Shown piece after piece: positions 1 to 8,301 of a DNA stretch of 48,434 nt. Within the stretch, counting starts at the first letter, position 1; each line of letters begins with the position of its first letter. The position numbers and the translations under genes are program-made. Below the pieces are notes generated by a model. The model made no database searches. It was not told the origin of the DNA and saw nothing but the letters and a program-made list of their open reading frames with translations. Source of the DNA: Massiliimicrobium timonense (GTDB lineage: Bacteria > Bacillota_I > Bacilli_A > Erysipelotrichales > Coprobacillaceae); contig NZ_NFLJ01000023.1 of the NCBI RefSeq assembly GCF_002160865.1, positions 1-48,434 of the forward strand, written 5' to 3'.

Positions 1-2
1 AT

Positions 3-392
3 CTGATTACAGGACTGAAGGTTCTTTATGCAAAGAAGAAGGTACCAGAAAAGTTTATAGTCAGCCATGAAGTAGCATGTCTATTAGGGACATTGATTCA
101 TGATGAACGTATTTATCAGTTGATTGAAAAAAAGAAAGGGGCAACGAATATGAGTGACTATGTATTAGGAATTAGAAAAAAAGGACGAAATGAAGGAAAA
201 AGAATTGGACGTAATGAAGGAATCATGACGACACTTATTAAACAATTGAATCAGAAGTTTGGAAATTTATCAAAAGATACTATTAAAGAAATCAAACGAA
301 GCAACAAGAAACAACTTAATTCTTTAACATTACATATCTTTGATATAGAAAAAGAGGAAGATATTAAAGAAATTTTACATCAATCGTTTTAA
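3..392 (+). CDS. Rpn-family nuclease-like protein, C-terminal part (cut by window edge)
   Basis: The reading frame is open from the left edge, so the N-terminal nuclease core lies outside the window. What remains is about 129 residues: a helical stretch (LYAKKKVPEKF...), a charged Gly/Asn/Lys/Glu repeat (KKGRNEGKRIGRNEG) and a tail starting LIKQLNQKFGNLS. The charged linker followed by this tail resembles the C-terminus of Rpn/PD-(D/E)XK 'recombination-promoting nuclease' proteins that end in a DUF4351-like domain. Such proteins are common and often multi-copy in Bacillota. The TTG at 93 with no ribosome binding site is not a credible start because the frame continues upstream. The family call rests on overall pattern only; the catalytic residues cannot be seen. 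Confidence 0.6.
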   Translation: MITGLKVLYAKKKVPEKFIVSHEVACLLGTLIHDERIYQLIEKKKGATNMSDYVLGIRKKGRNEGKRIGRNEGIMTTLIKQLNQKFGNLSKDTIKEIKRSNKKQLNSLTLHIFDIEKEEDIKEILHQSF

Positions 393-393
393 A

Positions 394-425
394 AGAAAAT
401 AGATATTGTGTCTATTTTCTTTTTT
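394..425. terminator. Bidirectional intrinsic terminator
   Basis: The arms AGAAAATAGA (394-403) and TCTATTTTCT (411-420) pair perfectly around a 7-nt loop and are followed by a T-run on the plus strand. On the minus strand an A-rich arm gives a matching U-run. It separates two convergent genes, and the stop codon of the RpiR gene lies inside the right arm. Confidence 0.85.
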
Positions 426-1212
426 GATGTCTTTTATACAACAAAGAATAAAGTATACTCAAAACATATTGAAAAGATATTTGGGAGTAGAATGTCGCTA
501 TTTTTTCATTATTTTCTTTATGTGGTATCAATATATGATAACGGCTATATTGAAACAAGATATCATCAGCGTTAGATGTAATCGTAATGATGGGAACATG
601 ATTATATAATAATGTTCTTAATGAATCACGATAAACATCCTGTTTAGAATAAGTAATAAACAATGCCACATCTTGAGGAGTTGCTGCCATTGAAAAAGAA
701 ATTTCTTCTCTATTTTCAGTTGCAATATAAAAGAACTTCCCAATTTTAATCAGTTTATTTGTAAAACTCATAGCAGTAATTTTTGAATCACCAATCGCAT
801 AAATAAAAACTCTTTGCGCTTTGTCTAATAAATCAACAATCTGTTCTAACTCATCAATATGAAGCTCACTATTAATAAGATCAATACTTTCTTTATAGAC
901 ATTAGCAATATTATTAATAATCTGCCATGTCGGTTCATCATTTTGAAATGGGAATGAAAAATCAATATCTTGTTTAACATACTTTAATGATTCTATATGT
1001 TTCATAAAATCTATCTTGAAATCTCTAAAACCATGATAACCTAACTTTCTACATGTTCTTATAATAGTAGCATTAGATGAGTATGTAGCCTGTGCCAGTT
1101 CACCAATTGTCATATGAATAATAGATTGTGGATTATTTTTAATATAGAGAATAATTTCTAATTCTGTTTTTGTATATAATGTTTCATTTTCTAATTGATC
1201 ACTCAGTCCCAT
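412..1212 (-). CDS. RpiR/MurR-family transcriptional regulator
   Basis: A 266-residue protein with the two-domain layout of RpiR regulators. The N-terminal helix-turn-helix covers about residues 1-77 and contains IGELAQATYSSNATIIRTC followed by RKLGYHGFRDFK. A C-terminal SIS sugar-phosphate-binding domain covers about 100-250 (VFIYAIGDSKITAMSF). Members sense phosphosugars and control sugar or amino-sugar catabolism. No sugar operon is adjacent, so the target and ligand are unknown. The ATG at 1212 has a strong AGGAGGG ribosome binding site. The gene is divergent from rlmA and appears monocistronic, ending at a shared bidirectional terminator. Confidence 0.88.
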   Translation of the reverse strand: MGLSDQLENETLYTKTELEIILYIKNNPQSIIHMTIGELAQATYSSNATIIRTCRKLGYHGFRDFKIDFMKHIESLKYVKQDIDFSFPFQNDEPTWQIINNIANVYKESIDLINSELHIDELEQIVDLLDKAQRVFIYAIGDSKITAMSFTNKLIKIGKFFYIATENREEISFSMAATPQDVALFITYSKQDVYRDSLRTLLYNHVPIITITSNADDILFQYSRYHILIPHKENNEKIATFYSQISFQYVLSILYSLLYKRHQKRK

Positions 1213-1304
1213 AGTATCCCTCCTATTCTATTATTATATCATCTCTTTTTCATTCATACATCCTCATATTCTCTTGTTGAAAGCTTTTTATTTCATCAAA
1301 AACA

Positions 1305-1313
1305 TGTTATAAT
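1305..1313 (+). promoter_or_regulatory. Extended -10 promoter for rlmA/rluA-like pair
   Basis: TGTTATAAT is an extended -10 element (TG-n-TATAAT) 23 bp before the rlmA start. There is no good -35 at the usual distance, as is typical for extended -10 promoters. This leaves a very short leader containing the AGGAGG site. Confidence 0.6.
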
Positions 1314-1335
1314 GCACAAAAAAAGGAGGAAGTCT

Positions 1336-2145
1336 ATGCATTATCTTGCTTGTCCAAAATGTCATGAACCACTTACACTTGATGGGAAAAGTTATCGTTG
1401 TCACAATGGCCATTGTTATGACATAGCCAAACAAAAGTATATCAATCTTTTATTAAATCCAGATAAAGCAACGAATAATCCCGGTGATAATAAAGAAAGT
1501 CTACTTTGTCGTCAACAACATCTTAATAAGGGATATTATGATGGTATTTTAAACGAGGTGATTCGCTGCATTCAAAAATATACTCATTCCCCTCGTCAGC
1601 TTTTAGATTTAGGATGCGGTGAAGGATATTACACATATCGTATGAAAGAAATGCTTCATGATCATTCTACAATCTATGGTCTAGATATATCTAAAGTAGG
1701 AATACAAATGGCCACAAAATATACCAAAGATATCTATTGGATTGTTGGAAACTCAAAAAATATTCCTATCTTTGATCATTCATTAGATGTCATTACTGCA
1801 TTATTTACGGTTGTCAACATTCAAGAATTAAAACGTTGTTTAAAAGAAAAGGGATATATTATTCATGTAACTGCCAATCCTTATCATTTAGTTGAATTTA
1901 AAAAACTTATTTATGATGAAATCAAAATCAAATCTGATCAATATATTCGATTACCCTTTTCAATTGTAGAAAGCTATGACTATCAACAAACAATTCATTT
2001 AAAAAATAGAGAAGATACTTTAAACCTTCTCCAAATGACCCCACATTACTATCATATCAAAAAAGAACGTCGTCATGTTTTAGAAACTTTAGGTGAATTT
2101 GATGCAACAATAGATATTCGTATTACAGTTTATCAAGTTTTATGA
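1336..2145 (+). CDS. rlmA: 23S rRNA (guanine-N1-)-methyltransferase RlmA
   Basis: A 269-residue SAM-dependent methyltransferase. The N-terminal zinc site is visible as C6, C9, C22 and H26, matching the RlmA zinc-binding arrangement. The SAM-binding motif I is LLDLGCGEG at residues 89-97. The family methylates N1 of a guanine in 23S rRNA helix 35 (G745 in RlmA-I; G748 in the Gram-positive RlmA-II/TlrB type, linked to tylosin resistance). I chose the ATG at 1336 because it follows AAAGGAGGAAGTCT; the frame is open for 47 codons upstream, but those codons lack a ribosome binding site and run into the promoter. The stop overlaps the start of the next gene (ATGA), so the two are translationally coupled. 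Confidence 0.88.
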   Translation: MHYLACPKCHEPLTLDGKSYRCHNGHCYDIAKQKYINLLLNPDKATNNPGDNKESLLCRQQHLNKGYYDGILNEVIRCIQKYTHSPRQLLDLGCGEGYYTYRMKEMLHDHSTIYGLDISKVGIQMATKYTKDIYWIVGNSKNIPIFDHSLDVITALFTVVNIQELKRCLKEKGYIIHVTANPYHLVEFKKLIYDEIKIKSDQYIRLPFSIVESYDYQQTIHLKNREDTLNLLQMTPHYYHIKKERRHVLETLGEFDATIDIRITVYQVL

Positions 2146-3050
2146 AATATCAAATTCGCCACTCTGATTTAACTCTGTTTATTGATTCACCTATATCTAT
2201 TCTAGAATTATTTCAACAGTTCCATTTATCCAAAAAAACAATCCATCTAATGAAACAAAATAAATTATATCTTGTCAATAATCGCTATGTTGCCCCATCT
2301 ACAGTTCTCATTAAAGGTGATCAGATAACTTTCTTAGAAGCTTTTTCAAAAGATGACGGCATGTATGCTCCCGTTTATCAAGATTTAGATATTATTTTTG
2401 AAGACGAATTTTTGTTGATTGTCAATAAACCTCCCTTTTTACAGGTTTTTCCTGCTCATCAAGAAGATATAAATTCTTTAGCACATCGTGTCAGTGGTTA
2501 CTATCATCAACAAGGTTACAATCTTCCTGTCCGTTTCATTCATCGTCTTGATTATGAAACAAGTGGACTGATGATTTTTGTGAAATGTCATTTTATTCAG
2601 CCTTTATTAGATTATCAACTTTCAGTCAAGAAAATTAAACGTCATTATCTGGCAATCGTAGAAGGTCAATTTAAAGATTATCAATGGCATACGATTCATC
2701 AGGCCATTGGACGTGATCGTCATCATCAACAACGTATGATTGTTCATCCTCATGGTAAAGATGCTATAACTCATTATCGTGCTATAAGCTGTCAAAATCA
2801 CCTTTCACTCGTTGAATGTGTTTTGGAAAGTGGAAGAAAGCATCAAATTAGAGTCCACATGGCTTCTATTGGGCATCCTATTTTAGGCGATCGACTCTAT
2901 GGTCATCCTTCATCACTTATCAATCATCAGGCATTACATGCTTATCAAATAGAAATGATTCATCCTATAACACAAAAAAAACTTTTATTCACATGTCCTC
3001 CATGTTTGGATATCAAACAAATCATTCAAAAAATAGATCCTCAATTTTGA
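2142..3050 (+). CDS. RluA-family rRNA/tRNA pseudouridine synthase
   Basis: A 302-residue protein. Residues 1-67 are S4-like RNA-binding sequence. The catalytic domain carries HRLDYETSGLMIF with the catalytic Asp at D137, and the RluA motifs VNKPPFLQV and GRKHQIRVHM. It isomerises uridine to pseudouridine in structured RNA; which RNA cannot be read from sequence. It starts within the stop of rlmA (4-bp overlap), suggesting coordinated production of two RNA-modifying enzymes. Its last codons form one arm of the downstream terminator. Confidence 0.9.
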   Translation: MKYQIRHSDLTLFIDSPISILELFQQFHLSKKTIHLMKQNKLYLVNNRYVAPSTVLIKGDQITFLEAFSKDDGMYAPVYQDLDIIFEDEFLLIVNKPPFLQVFPAHQEDINSLAHRVSGYYHQQGYNLPVRFIHRLDYETSGLMIFVKCHFIQPLLDYQLSVKKIKRHYLAIVEGQFKDYQWHTIHQAIGRDRHHQQRMIVHPHGKDAITHYRAISCQNHLSLVECVLESGRKHQIRVHMASIGHPILGDRLYGHPSSLINHQALHAYQIEMIHPITQKKLLFTCPPCLDIKQIIQKIDPQF

Positions 3051-3060
3051 GGATCCTTTT
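3036..3060. terminator. Terminator shared by two convergent, overlapping genes
   Basis: GATCCTCAA (3036-3044) pairs perfectly with TTGAGGATC (3047-3055), followed by CTTTTT on the plus strand. The stop codons of both convergent genes lie inside the stem. Confidence 0.85.
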
Positions 3061-3634
3061 TCATTGTAACCATTTTCAATACATTCACATCATTAATATC
3101 AAATAAAATATGAGCATCAATTTCACGTCTTTGACCACAATCAGAAAAAATAATCATTTCTTGATCATCATCTTCTTTATAACCTGTAATACAGACCCAA
3201 TGCCAATTATCATCTTCTAATTCAGGAGCCTGATGAAATAAAATTAATAAACATACTGGATGATGATCATCAATACTCTTTTTTACAAAATTCATTGCCT
3301 GTTGATAGGATTGAGGTTTTTTTAAATATACAGGTTTTAAATCAATATGTTGCTTTTGCATCACTTGACAAAAAGTTCTCGCAAATTTATATAAAAATGG
3401 ATATCCATGTCTTCCCGGTGTAAAATACAAATACATAGTATTCATGATTTTTAAAAATTCCTTTTTAGAAAGCCTATGCAAAGATAAGTAATAAGTATAA
3501 AGATGACTTGCTAAAACACTGGCACATCCTGCTTTTTGTGCCCATGAATCTTCAAACCATTCCTGATTGCCACCATATCCAATAAGCTGATTGTTTTCAT
3601 AAATGTGAATCATTGAAAGTTCTTTTTCCATCAT
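3041..3634 (-). CDS. Putative C39-like/papain-fold cysteine peptidase
   Basis: A 197-residue protein without signal peptide or membrane helix. A Cys in a helix-start context (AQKAGCASVLASHL, C37), a His before a strand (NWHWVCITGY, H145) and an Asp soon after (IIFSDCGQ, D165) occur in the order and spacing expected for papain-fold peptidases such as Peptidase_C39-like proteins. The assignment rests on these residues only. It could also be an inactive or non-peptidase member of the fold. Its 3' end overlaps the rluA-like gene by 10 bp in convergent orientation. The start is either of two adjacent ATGs (3634, 3631) after GGGGAGGAG. Confidence 0.55.
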   Translation of the reverse strand: MMEKELSMIHIYENNQLIGYGGNQEWFEDSWAQKAGCASVLASHLYTYYLSLHRLSKKEFLKIMNTMYLYFTPGRHGYPFLYKFARTFCQVMQKQHIDLKPVYLKKPQSYQQAMNFVKKSIDDHHPVCLLILFHQAPELEDDNWHWVCITGYKEDDDQEMIIFSDCGQRREIDAHILFDINDVNVLKMVTMKKDPQN

Positions 3635-3650
3635 TTCTCCTCCCCATTCA

Positions 3651-3680
3651 TTGTAACATAGCGATGAAATATTGTATAAT
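3651..3680 (+). promoter_or_regulatory. Sigma-A type promoter of the MATE gene
   Basis: TTGTAA (3651-3656) and TATAAT (3675-3680) are separated by 18 bp. The element lies 33 bp before the MATE start codon and its GGGAGG ribosome binding site. Confidence 0.6.
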
Positions 3681-3712
3681 AAAAATAGTTTTCAAAAGAT
3701 GGGAGGAATTAT

Positions 3713-5068
3713 ATGTCAAAAAATTTTACTGAAGTCATAAAAAATCAAACAATTCTGACAAAGAAAGAAAAAATAAATATCATCATTCAATTAAGTATTC
3801 CTACCATTCTCTCACAAATATCATCTATTCTTATGCAATATATCGATGCTGCAATGGTCGGTCATCTGGGACCTAATGCTTCAGCTTCGATTGGCATTGT
3901 TTCCACAAGTAGCTGGTTGTTAAGTGGATTATGTTCTGCTATGGCAACAAGCTTTGCAGTGCAGGTTGCTCAACTCATTGGAGCTAATCAAAATCAAAAA
4001 GCACGCAGGACTTTTCGATTAGCAATTATAACGTCATTGATTTTTTCTTCTATTCTTTTAGGATTAGGAGTTCTAGTCAATCATAGCTTATTAAAATGGT
4101 TAGGATGTGATCCTATCATCTTTAATGATGCTTCAGCTTACTTTCTTGTTTTTACTTTAAGTCTGCCTATTCTCCAAATGAACAGTTTATGCTCATCCAT
4201 GTTACAATGTAGTGGGAATATGAAAATACCAAGTTTTCTCAATGCTGCGATGTGTGGTTTAGATGTTATCTATAATTTGATTTTTATTCATTACTTCGGC
4301 GTCGTTGGAGCCGCTTTAGGAACAGCTTTTGCCCAACTCACCATTGCGATTATCAATTTCTGGTATACGACATCTCGCTCTCCTCTATTACAATTCAAGA
4401 AAAATGAACCTTTCTTTTTAGAAAAACACACCCTTCAAAATGCTTTTTCAATCGGCACACCTTTGGCTTTTGAACATATTGCTATTTGTGGAGCTATGAT
4501 TATGTCTACAAAAATTATTGCCCCATTAGGAACAATTGCAATAGCTGCCCATTCATTCGCTGTCACTGCCGAAAGTCTTTGTTATATGCCCGGCTATGGT
4601 CTTGAGGCAGCCGCCACAACATTAGTTGGTCAATGCATGGGTGCGAAAAGAAAAGAACTCGCTAAATCCTTTTCTAATTTCACAATCGCATTTGGTGCCA
4701 TCATTATGGGTATAATTGCGATTATTATGTTCTTTATTGCTCCTTTTGTTTTTCAAATCTTAACTCCTGATTTGCAGACCCAAACTTTAGCGACCAATGT
4801 CTTAAGAATTGAATTATTAGCTGAACCCCTTTATGGTGTATCCATTGTCGCTTCTGGAGCTTTACGTGGAGCTGGTGATACACTGATTCCAAGTTTACTC
4901 AATCTATTGAGTATCTGGGGCGTACGTTTAACCTTATCCGTTATTCTTGTGCAAACAATGGGGTTATATGGTGTCTGGTTAGCAATGTGTATTGAACTTT
5001 GTGTGAGAGGACTCTTATTACTTTATCGTCAACAACGTGGAAAATGGCTACATAAAGATTTATCGTAG
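3713..5068 (+). CDS. MATE-family multidrug efflux transporter
   Basis: A 451-residue integral membrane protein with about twelve hydrophobic segments, the usual MATE length. Family features include the early PTILSQISSILMQYIDAAMVGHLG segment (helix 1-2 region) and its second-half counterpart PGYGLEAAATTLVGQCMGAKR. MATE proteins export cationic drugs or metabolites using Na+ or H+ gradients; the substrate cannot be deduced. It is a single-gene unit with its own promoter and terminator. The ATG at 3713 follows GGGAGGAATTAT. Confidence 0.9.
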   Translation: MSKNFTEVIKNQTILTKKEKINIIIQLSIPTILSQISSILMQYIDAAMVGHLGPNASASIGIVSTSSWLLSGLCSAMATSFAVQVAQLIGANQNQKARRTFRLAIITSLIFSSILLGLGVLVNHSLLKWLGCDPIIFNDASAYFLVFTLSLPILQMNSLCSSMLQCSGNMKIPSFLNAAMCGLDVIYNLIFIHYFGVVGAALGTAFAQLTIAIINFWYTTSRSPLLQFKKNEPFFLEKHTLQNAFSIGTPLAFEHIAICGAMIMSTKIIAPLGTIAIAAHSFAVTAESLCYMPGYGLEAAATTLVGQCMGAKRKELAKSFSNFTIAFGAIIMGIIAIIMFFIAPFVFQILTPDLQTQTLATNVLRIELLAEPLYGVSIVASGALRGAGDTLIPSLLNLLSIWGVRLTLSVILVQTMGLYGVWLAMCIELCVRGLLLLYRQQRGKWLHKDLS

Positions 5069-5072
5069 AAAA

Positions 5073-5102
5073 AAAGTTGTCACAATGACAACTTTTCTTT
5101 TC
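5073..5102 (+). terminator. Intrinsic terminator after the MATE gene
   Basis: AAAGTTGTCA pairs with TGACAACTTT around a short loop and is followed by TCTTTTCT. Confidence 0.8.
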
Positions 5103-5199
5103 TATTTGTATTCTTACGGGAAAACGAATACGATTATAGATATTTGGGACATGCTTATCATACCATAAATAAATGAAAAATGTTTTCATATTATGAAAA

Positions 5200-5931
5200 T
5201 TATCTATCATAAAAATAAATTTCTATCGTAAAATAAACATCATCCTGTTCATTTCTACCTTCAATCAAATAACGATGATCATCTTCCCCCATAAAAAGTT
5301 TAACCATTTCACGAGGTCTAATTTCTTTACGATATTGGATATTGATATCACGGATATAACATTGGTGATGTTTATCAAAATCAATCAAATCCAATGCCCA
5401 TTGAATATAACGTGTATTGTTCATATGTTGATTGATATCAACATCACTATATAAAACTTCACGATCTTTGATATATGTCATTTCCAGATTTTTTTGAATC
5501 ATTGGTGGTAAATCTAATAATGGTTCTTTAGAAACTTCGGGAAAAATAATACCAATCTTTTGTGGTGATACCATTCTTCTTTTTTGAATGTCTAATAATG
5601 TCCAGACAGAAGAACATGTTCCTATCACTTTTTGATTCTTTTTTATATAATAATATCTTGGAAAAGATACAAATGATCCTTTTGAAATTGTTGTTGATAA
5701 TTCAATTTCATCCTGATAGCGAATAGGTTCATCTAAATGTAAATATTGTTTGGCGACCACCCATCCATATTGGGACATCATCGCTTGATTCCAGACACCA
5801 ATTTTCATTGCATTCACAGTCGCAATCTGAGAAAAAAGATTCAAAAGATGATGAAAAAAGTATTCTCCTATATCATCTACTTCATTGATTTCTATTGTTT
5901 TCTTTTCAGTACTTATTAAATTTTGATCCAT
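5200..5931 (-). CDS. Acyl-ACP thioesterase (FatA/FatB-like)
   Basis: A 243-residue double-hotdog protein. The C-terminal hotdog carries the hallmark YSDVDINQHMNNTRY (residues about 161-175), the acyl-ACP thioesterase active-site region. The N-terminal hotdog runs from about residue 10 to 135. The family releases free fatty acids from acyl-carrier protein in the cytoplasm and is widespread in gut Bacillota. A TTTTCAT-AAT-ATGAAAA hairpin at 5183-5199 lies just past the stop and may terminate transcription. The ATG at 5931 has an AGGAAG site. No fatty acid synthesis genes adjoin it. Confidence 0.88.
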   Translation of the reverse strand: MDQNLISTEKKTIEINEVDDIGEYFFHHLLNLFSQIATVNAMKIGVWNQAMMSQYGWVVAKQYLHLDEPIRYQDEIELSTTISKGSFVSFPRYYYIKKNQKVIGTCSSVWTLLDIQKRRMVSPQKIGIIFPEVSKEPLLDLPPMIQKNLEMTYIKDREVLYSDVDINQHMNNTRYIQWALDLIDFDKHHQCYIRDINIQYRKEIRPREMVKLFMGEDDHRYLIEGRNEQDDVYFTIEIYFYDR

Positions 5932-6021
5932 AATTTCACTTCCTTAGTGTCTATTATAATAAAAATTCATAAAGATTTCACATATTTTCATTTTTTCCTA
6001 GTCGAAAAGCAAAATTATATG

Positions 6022-6027
6022 TATAAT
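6022..6027 (+). promoter_or_regulatory. Candidate -10 box (TATAAT) for the 162-residue membrane protein
   Basis: TATAAT preceded by TG, 28 bp before the start codon at 6056. No convincing -35 is visible. Confidence 0.45.
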
Positions 6028-6055
6028 AGAGAGGTATGAAAGGAAGTTTGAATTT

Positions 6056-6544
6056 ATGCTTGATGTTGTTTCATTAATCTTATCATTTATCTTAGGACTT
6101 GTTTTTTTATGGTTTACATATTCTATTGTTAATATTCTTGTTACATTTTTCCGTTGTCGTAAACAAGATCATTCTTTAGAACTTTGTTTAAATACGGGAG
6201 GATATATTTTTTATACTATTCTCACACTTGTTTATCTTATTGCAACTGTTGGTGGAATCATTTTAATCATTTATGGTTTAATAACTTCTAATATGAGTTT
6301 TTTCCATAATGGTATAAATATTATTGCATTCATCTCTGTTGTTTATGCTTACTTTGCTTCAACGATTGTCCTCGTTGGACGTAAAAACTTGATGGTTGGA
6401 AGAATGTTAATAGATTATCGTAAACTAAAAAAAGTCAATTATACCTACAACAACAAAGTAACTTTTGTCTATGCTCAAAAAGATTATAGTTTTCCTACAA
6501 GATTTGTAAATAAAACCAAATTAAGAAAAATGATTTCTCGATAA
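6056..6544 (+). CDS. Small polytopic membrane protein of unknown function
   Basis: A 162-residue protein with three or four hydrophobic segments: about residues 5-32, 48-75 and 84-107. A basic C-terminal tail follows (DYRKLKKVNYTYNNKV...). I do not recognise a family. It is a real gene by its own promoter-like TATAAT, an AGGAAG ribosome binding site and a bidirectional terminator directly after the stop. It lies convergent to the ABC exporter genes and shows no functional link to them. Confidence 0.7.
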   Translation: MLDVVSLILSFILGLVFLWFTYSIVNILVTFFRCRKQDHSLELCLNTGGYIFYTILTLVYLIATVGGIILIIYGLITSNMSFFHNGINIIAFISVVYAYFASTIVLVGRKNLMVGRMLIDYRKLKKVNYTYNNKVTFVYAQKDYSFPTRFVNKTKLRKMISR

Positions 6545-6545
6545 T

Positions 6546-6575
6546 AAAAACACGATTTTTCGTGTTTTTATTTTT
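6546..6575. terminator. Bidirectional intrinsic terminator
   Basis: AAAAACACGA pairs with TCGTGTTTTT around a TTTT loop. It serves the membrane protein gene on the plus strand and the ABC exporter operon on the minus strand. Confidence 0.85.
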
Positions 6576-8301
6576 GTATATCAAATTGACTATAATATAA
6601 ATGATGATAAAAACCATGTTGTTCTAATAATTCTTCATGTTTTCCTTGTTCAATAATTTGACCATGATTCATTACTAAAATCTGATCTGCTTTTTGAATC
6701 GTTGACAAACGATGAGCCACAATAAAAGTTGTTCTTCCTTTCATCATCAAATCAAATGCTTCTTGAATCTGTCTTTCTGTACGGGTATCAATAGAACTTG
6801 TGGCTTCATCTAAAATCAGCATAGGTGGTTTAACAAGCATAATACGGGCAATACAAAGAAGTTGTCTTTGACCCTGAGAAAGATTTCCTCCATCCTCACT
6901 AATGAGTGTATCATAACCATCTTTTAATTGAATGATGAATTTATGAGCATGTGCTTTTTTAGCAGCTGCAATAATTTCTTCATCACTGGCTTTTTGACCA
7001 TAGGCAATATTCTCTTTAATCGTTCCTTGAAACAGCCATGAATCTTGTAAAACCATCCCATAAAGACTGCGTACATATTCACGACTCATATTTTGAATAT
7101 TGATTCCATCAATCAGAATTTGACCTTGTTGGGGTTCATAAAAACGCATCAACAAATTAATCAATGTTGTTTTCCCACAACCTGTTGGCCCAACAATCGC
7201 AATCGTTTGACCAGGTTTAGCTTCAACATTTAAATTTTCAATCAATGGTTTGTTAGGATCATAGGAAAAAGCAAGATTTTGAATTTGGACATGACCTTCT
7301 CGATGAGCAAGAGTCTGTGTTTTTGACTGCTGAGGCTCTGATGGTGTATCAAGCAAATGAAAAACACGCGTGGCACAGGCAAGAGCTGTCTGAAGTTCAG
7401 TAAACACGTTAGAAATTTCATTAAATGGTTTGGTATACTGATTGGCATAACTTAAAAAACTTGATAAAGCTCCTACTGTCATATATCCTGCAATCACGTA
7501 TAAAGAACCCGCTATACAAACACTAGCATAGACAATATTATTCACAACTCTAGTACTTGGATTGGCTAAGGCCCCTAAAAACTGTGATTTGACACCACTC
7601 ACATAAACACGTTGATTGATTTCTTCAAAACGTTCCTGATTTTTTTGTTCATAACCAAAAGCTTTAATCACCTTGACTCCACCTATCATTTCCTCTACAT
7701 AAGCACCCAGTTCTCCTCTTAAAGCTAGTTGTTCCTGAAAAAACTTATATGTTTTATTGGCAATAATTGTAGCAACAACAAGCGATAAAGGTGTTAATAC
7801 AATAACAATCAAAGCAACTGTTGTTTGAATATATAACATAAAACAGATTGTCCCAATAATTGTCGCAATACCATTAAACAAATGAGTAAAGCCTTGTAAT
7901 AAACCATCGCCAATTAAATCAATATCATTAATCATACGACTTAATAAATCTCCATGTGCATGTTGATCAATATATCGTAAAGGTAATGTTGAATACTTTT
8001 GAAATAACTGATCACGTAAATCTTTGGTGATAGAATAGGTCATACGATTTGATAATCTGACAACCATCCAGTCGAATATTTCAGCAATGATTACACTCAT
8101 CAAAATCCATAACATCTTTTGAAAAAGCAAATCAAACTCAACAAGCCCCTTTCCAATAATATGATCAACAGCCTGACCAATAAATACAGGAATCAACAAT
8201 GTAAAAATAATCTGTCCTGAAGAACAAATCAACGCAAAATATAAATATTTCATATAAGGTCGGCAAAACGATAGTAAACGACCTATGGTTTGACGATTCA
8301 T
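6568..8301 (-). CDS. ABC exporter half-transporter, catalytic Walker B subunit
   Basis: A 577-residue type IV ABC exporter half. A six-helix transmembrane domain covers about residues 1-315 and a nucleotide-binding domain about 335-575. Walker A is GPTGCGKTT, Walker B is MLILDEATSSID with the catalytic Glu present, and the signature is LSQGQRQ instead of LSGGQ. The gene overlaps the upstream half-transporter by 4 bp, so the two are coupled and very likely form a heterodimer of the BmrCD/LmrCD/TM287-288 type. Its altered signature would face the degenerate nucleotide site of the partner. The exported substrate is unknown. Confidence 0.92.
   Translation of the reverse strand: MNRQTIGRLLSFCRPYMKYLYFALICSSGQIIFTLLIPVFIGQAVDHIIGKGLVEFDLLFQKMLWILMSVIIAEIFDWMVVRLSNRMTYSITKDLRDQLFQKYSTLPLRYIDQHAHGDLLSRMINDIDLIGDGLLQGFTHLFNGIATIIGTICFMLYIQTTVALIVIVLTPLSLVVATIIANKTYKFFQEQLALRGELGAYVEEMIGGVKVIKAFGYEQKNQERFEEINQRVYVSGVKSQFLGALANPSTRVVNNIVYASVCIAGSLYVIAGYMTVGALSSFLSYANQYTKPFNEISNVFTELQTALACATRVFHLLDTPSEPQQSKTQTLAHREGHVQIQNLAFSYDPNKPLIENLNVEAKPGQTIAIVGPTGCGKTTLINLLMRFYEPQQGQILIDGINIQNMSREYVRSLYGMVLQDSWLFQGTIKENIAYGQKASDEEIIAAAKKAHAHKFIIQLKDGYDTLISEDGGNLSQGQRQLLCIARIMLVKPPMLILDEATSSIDTRTERQIQEAFDLMMKGRTTFIVAHRLSTIQKADQILVMNHGQIIEQGKHEELLEQHGFYHHLYYSQFDIQK

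Noticed and set aside
406-609. Plus-strand frame opposite the RpiR gene
   Set aside because: Antisense shadow that begins inside a terminator; no ribosome binding site.
1195-1335. 47-codon extension before RlmA
   Set aside because: It runs through the extended -10 element, and the AGGAGG site clearly serves the ATG at 1336, which also starts the canonical zinc finger.
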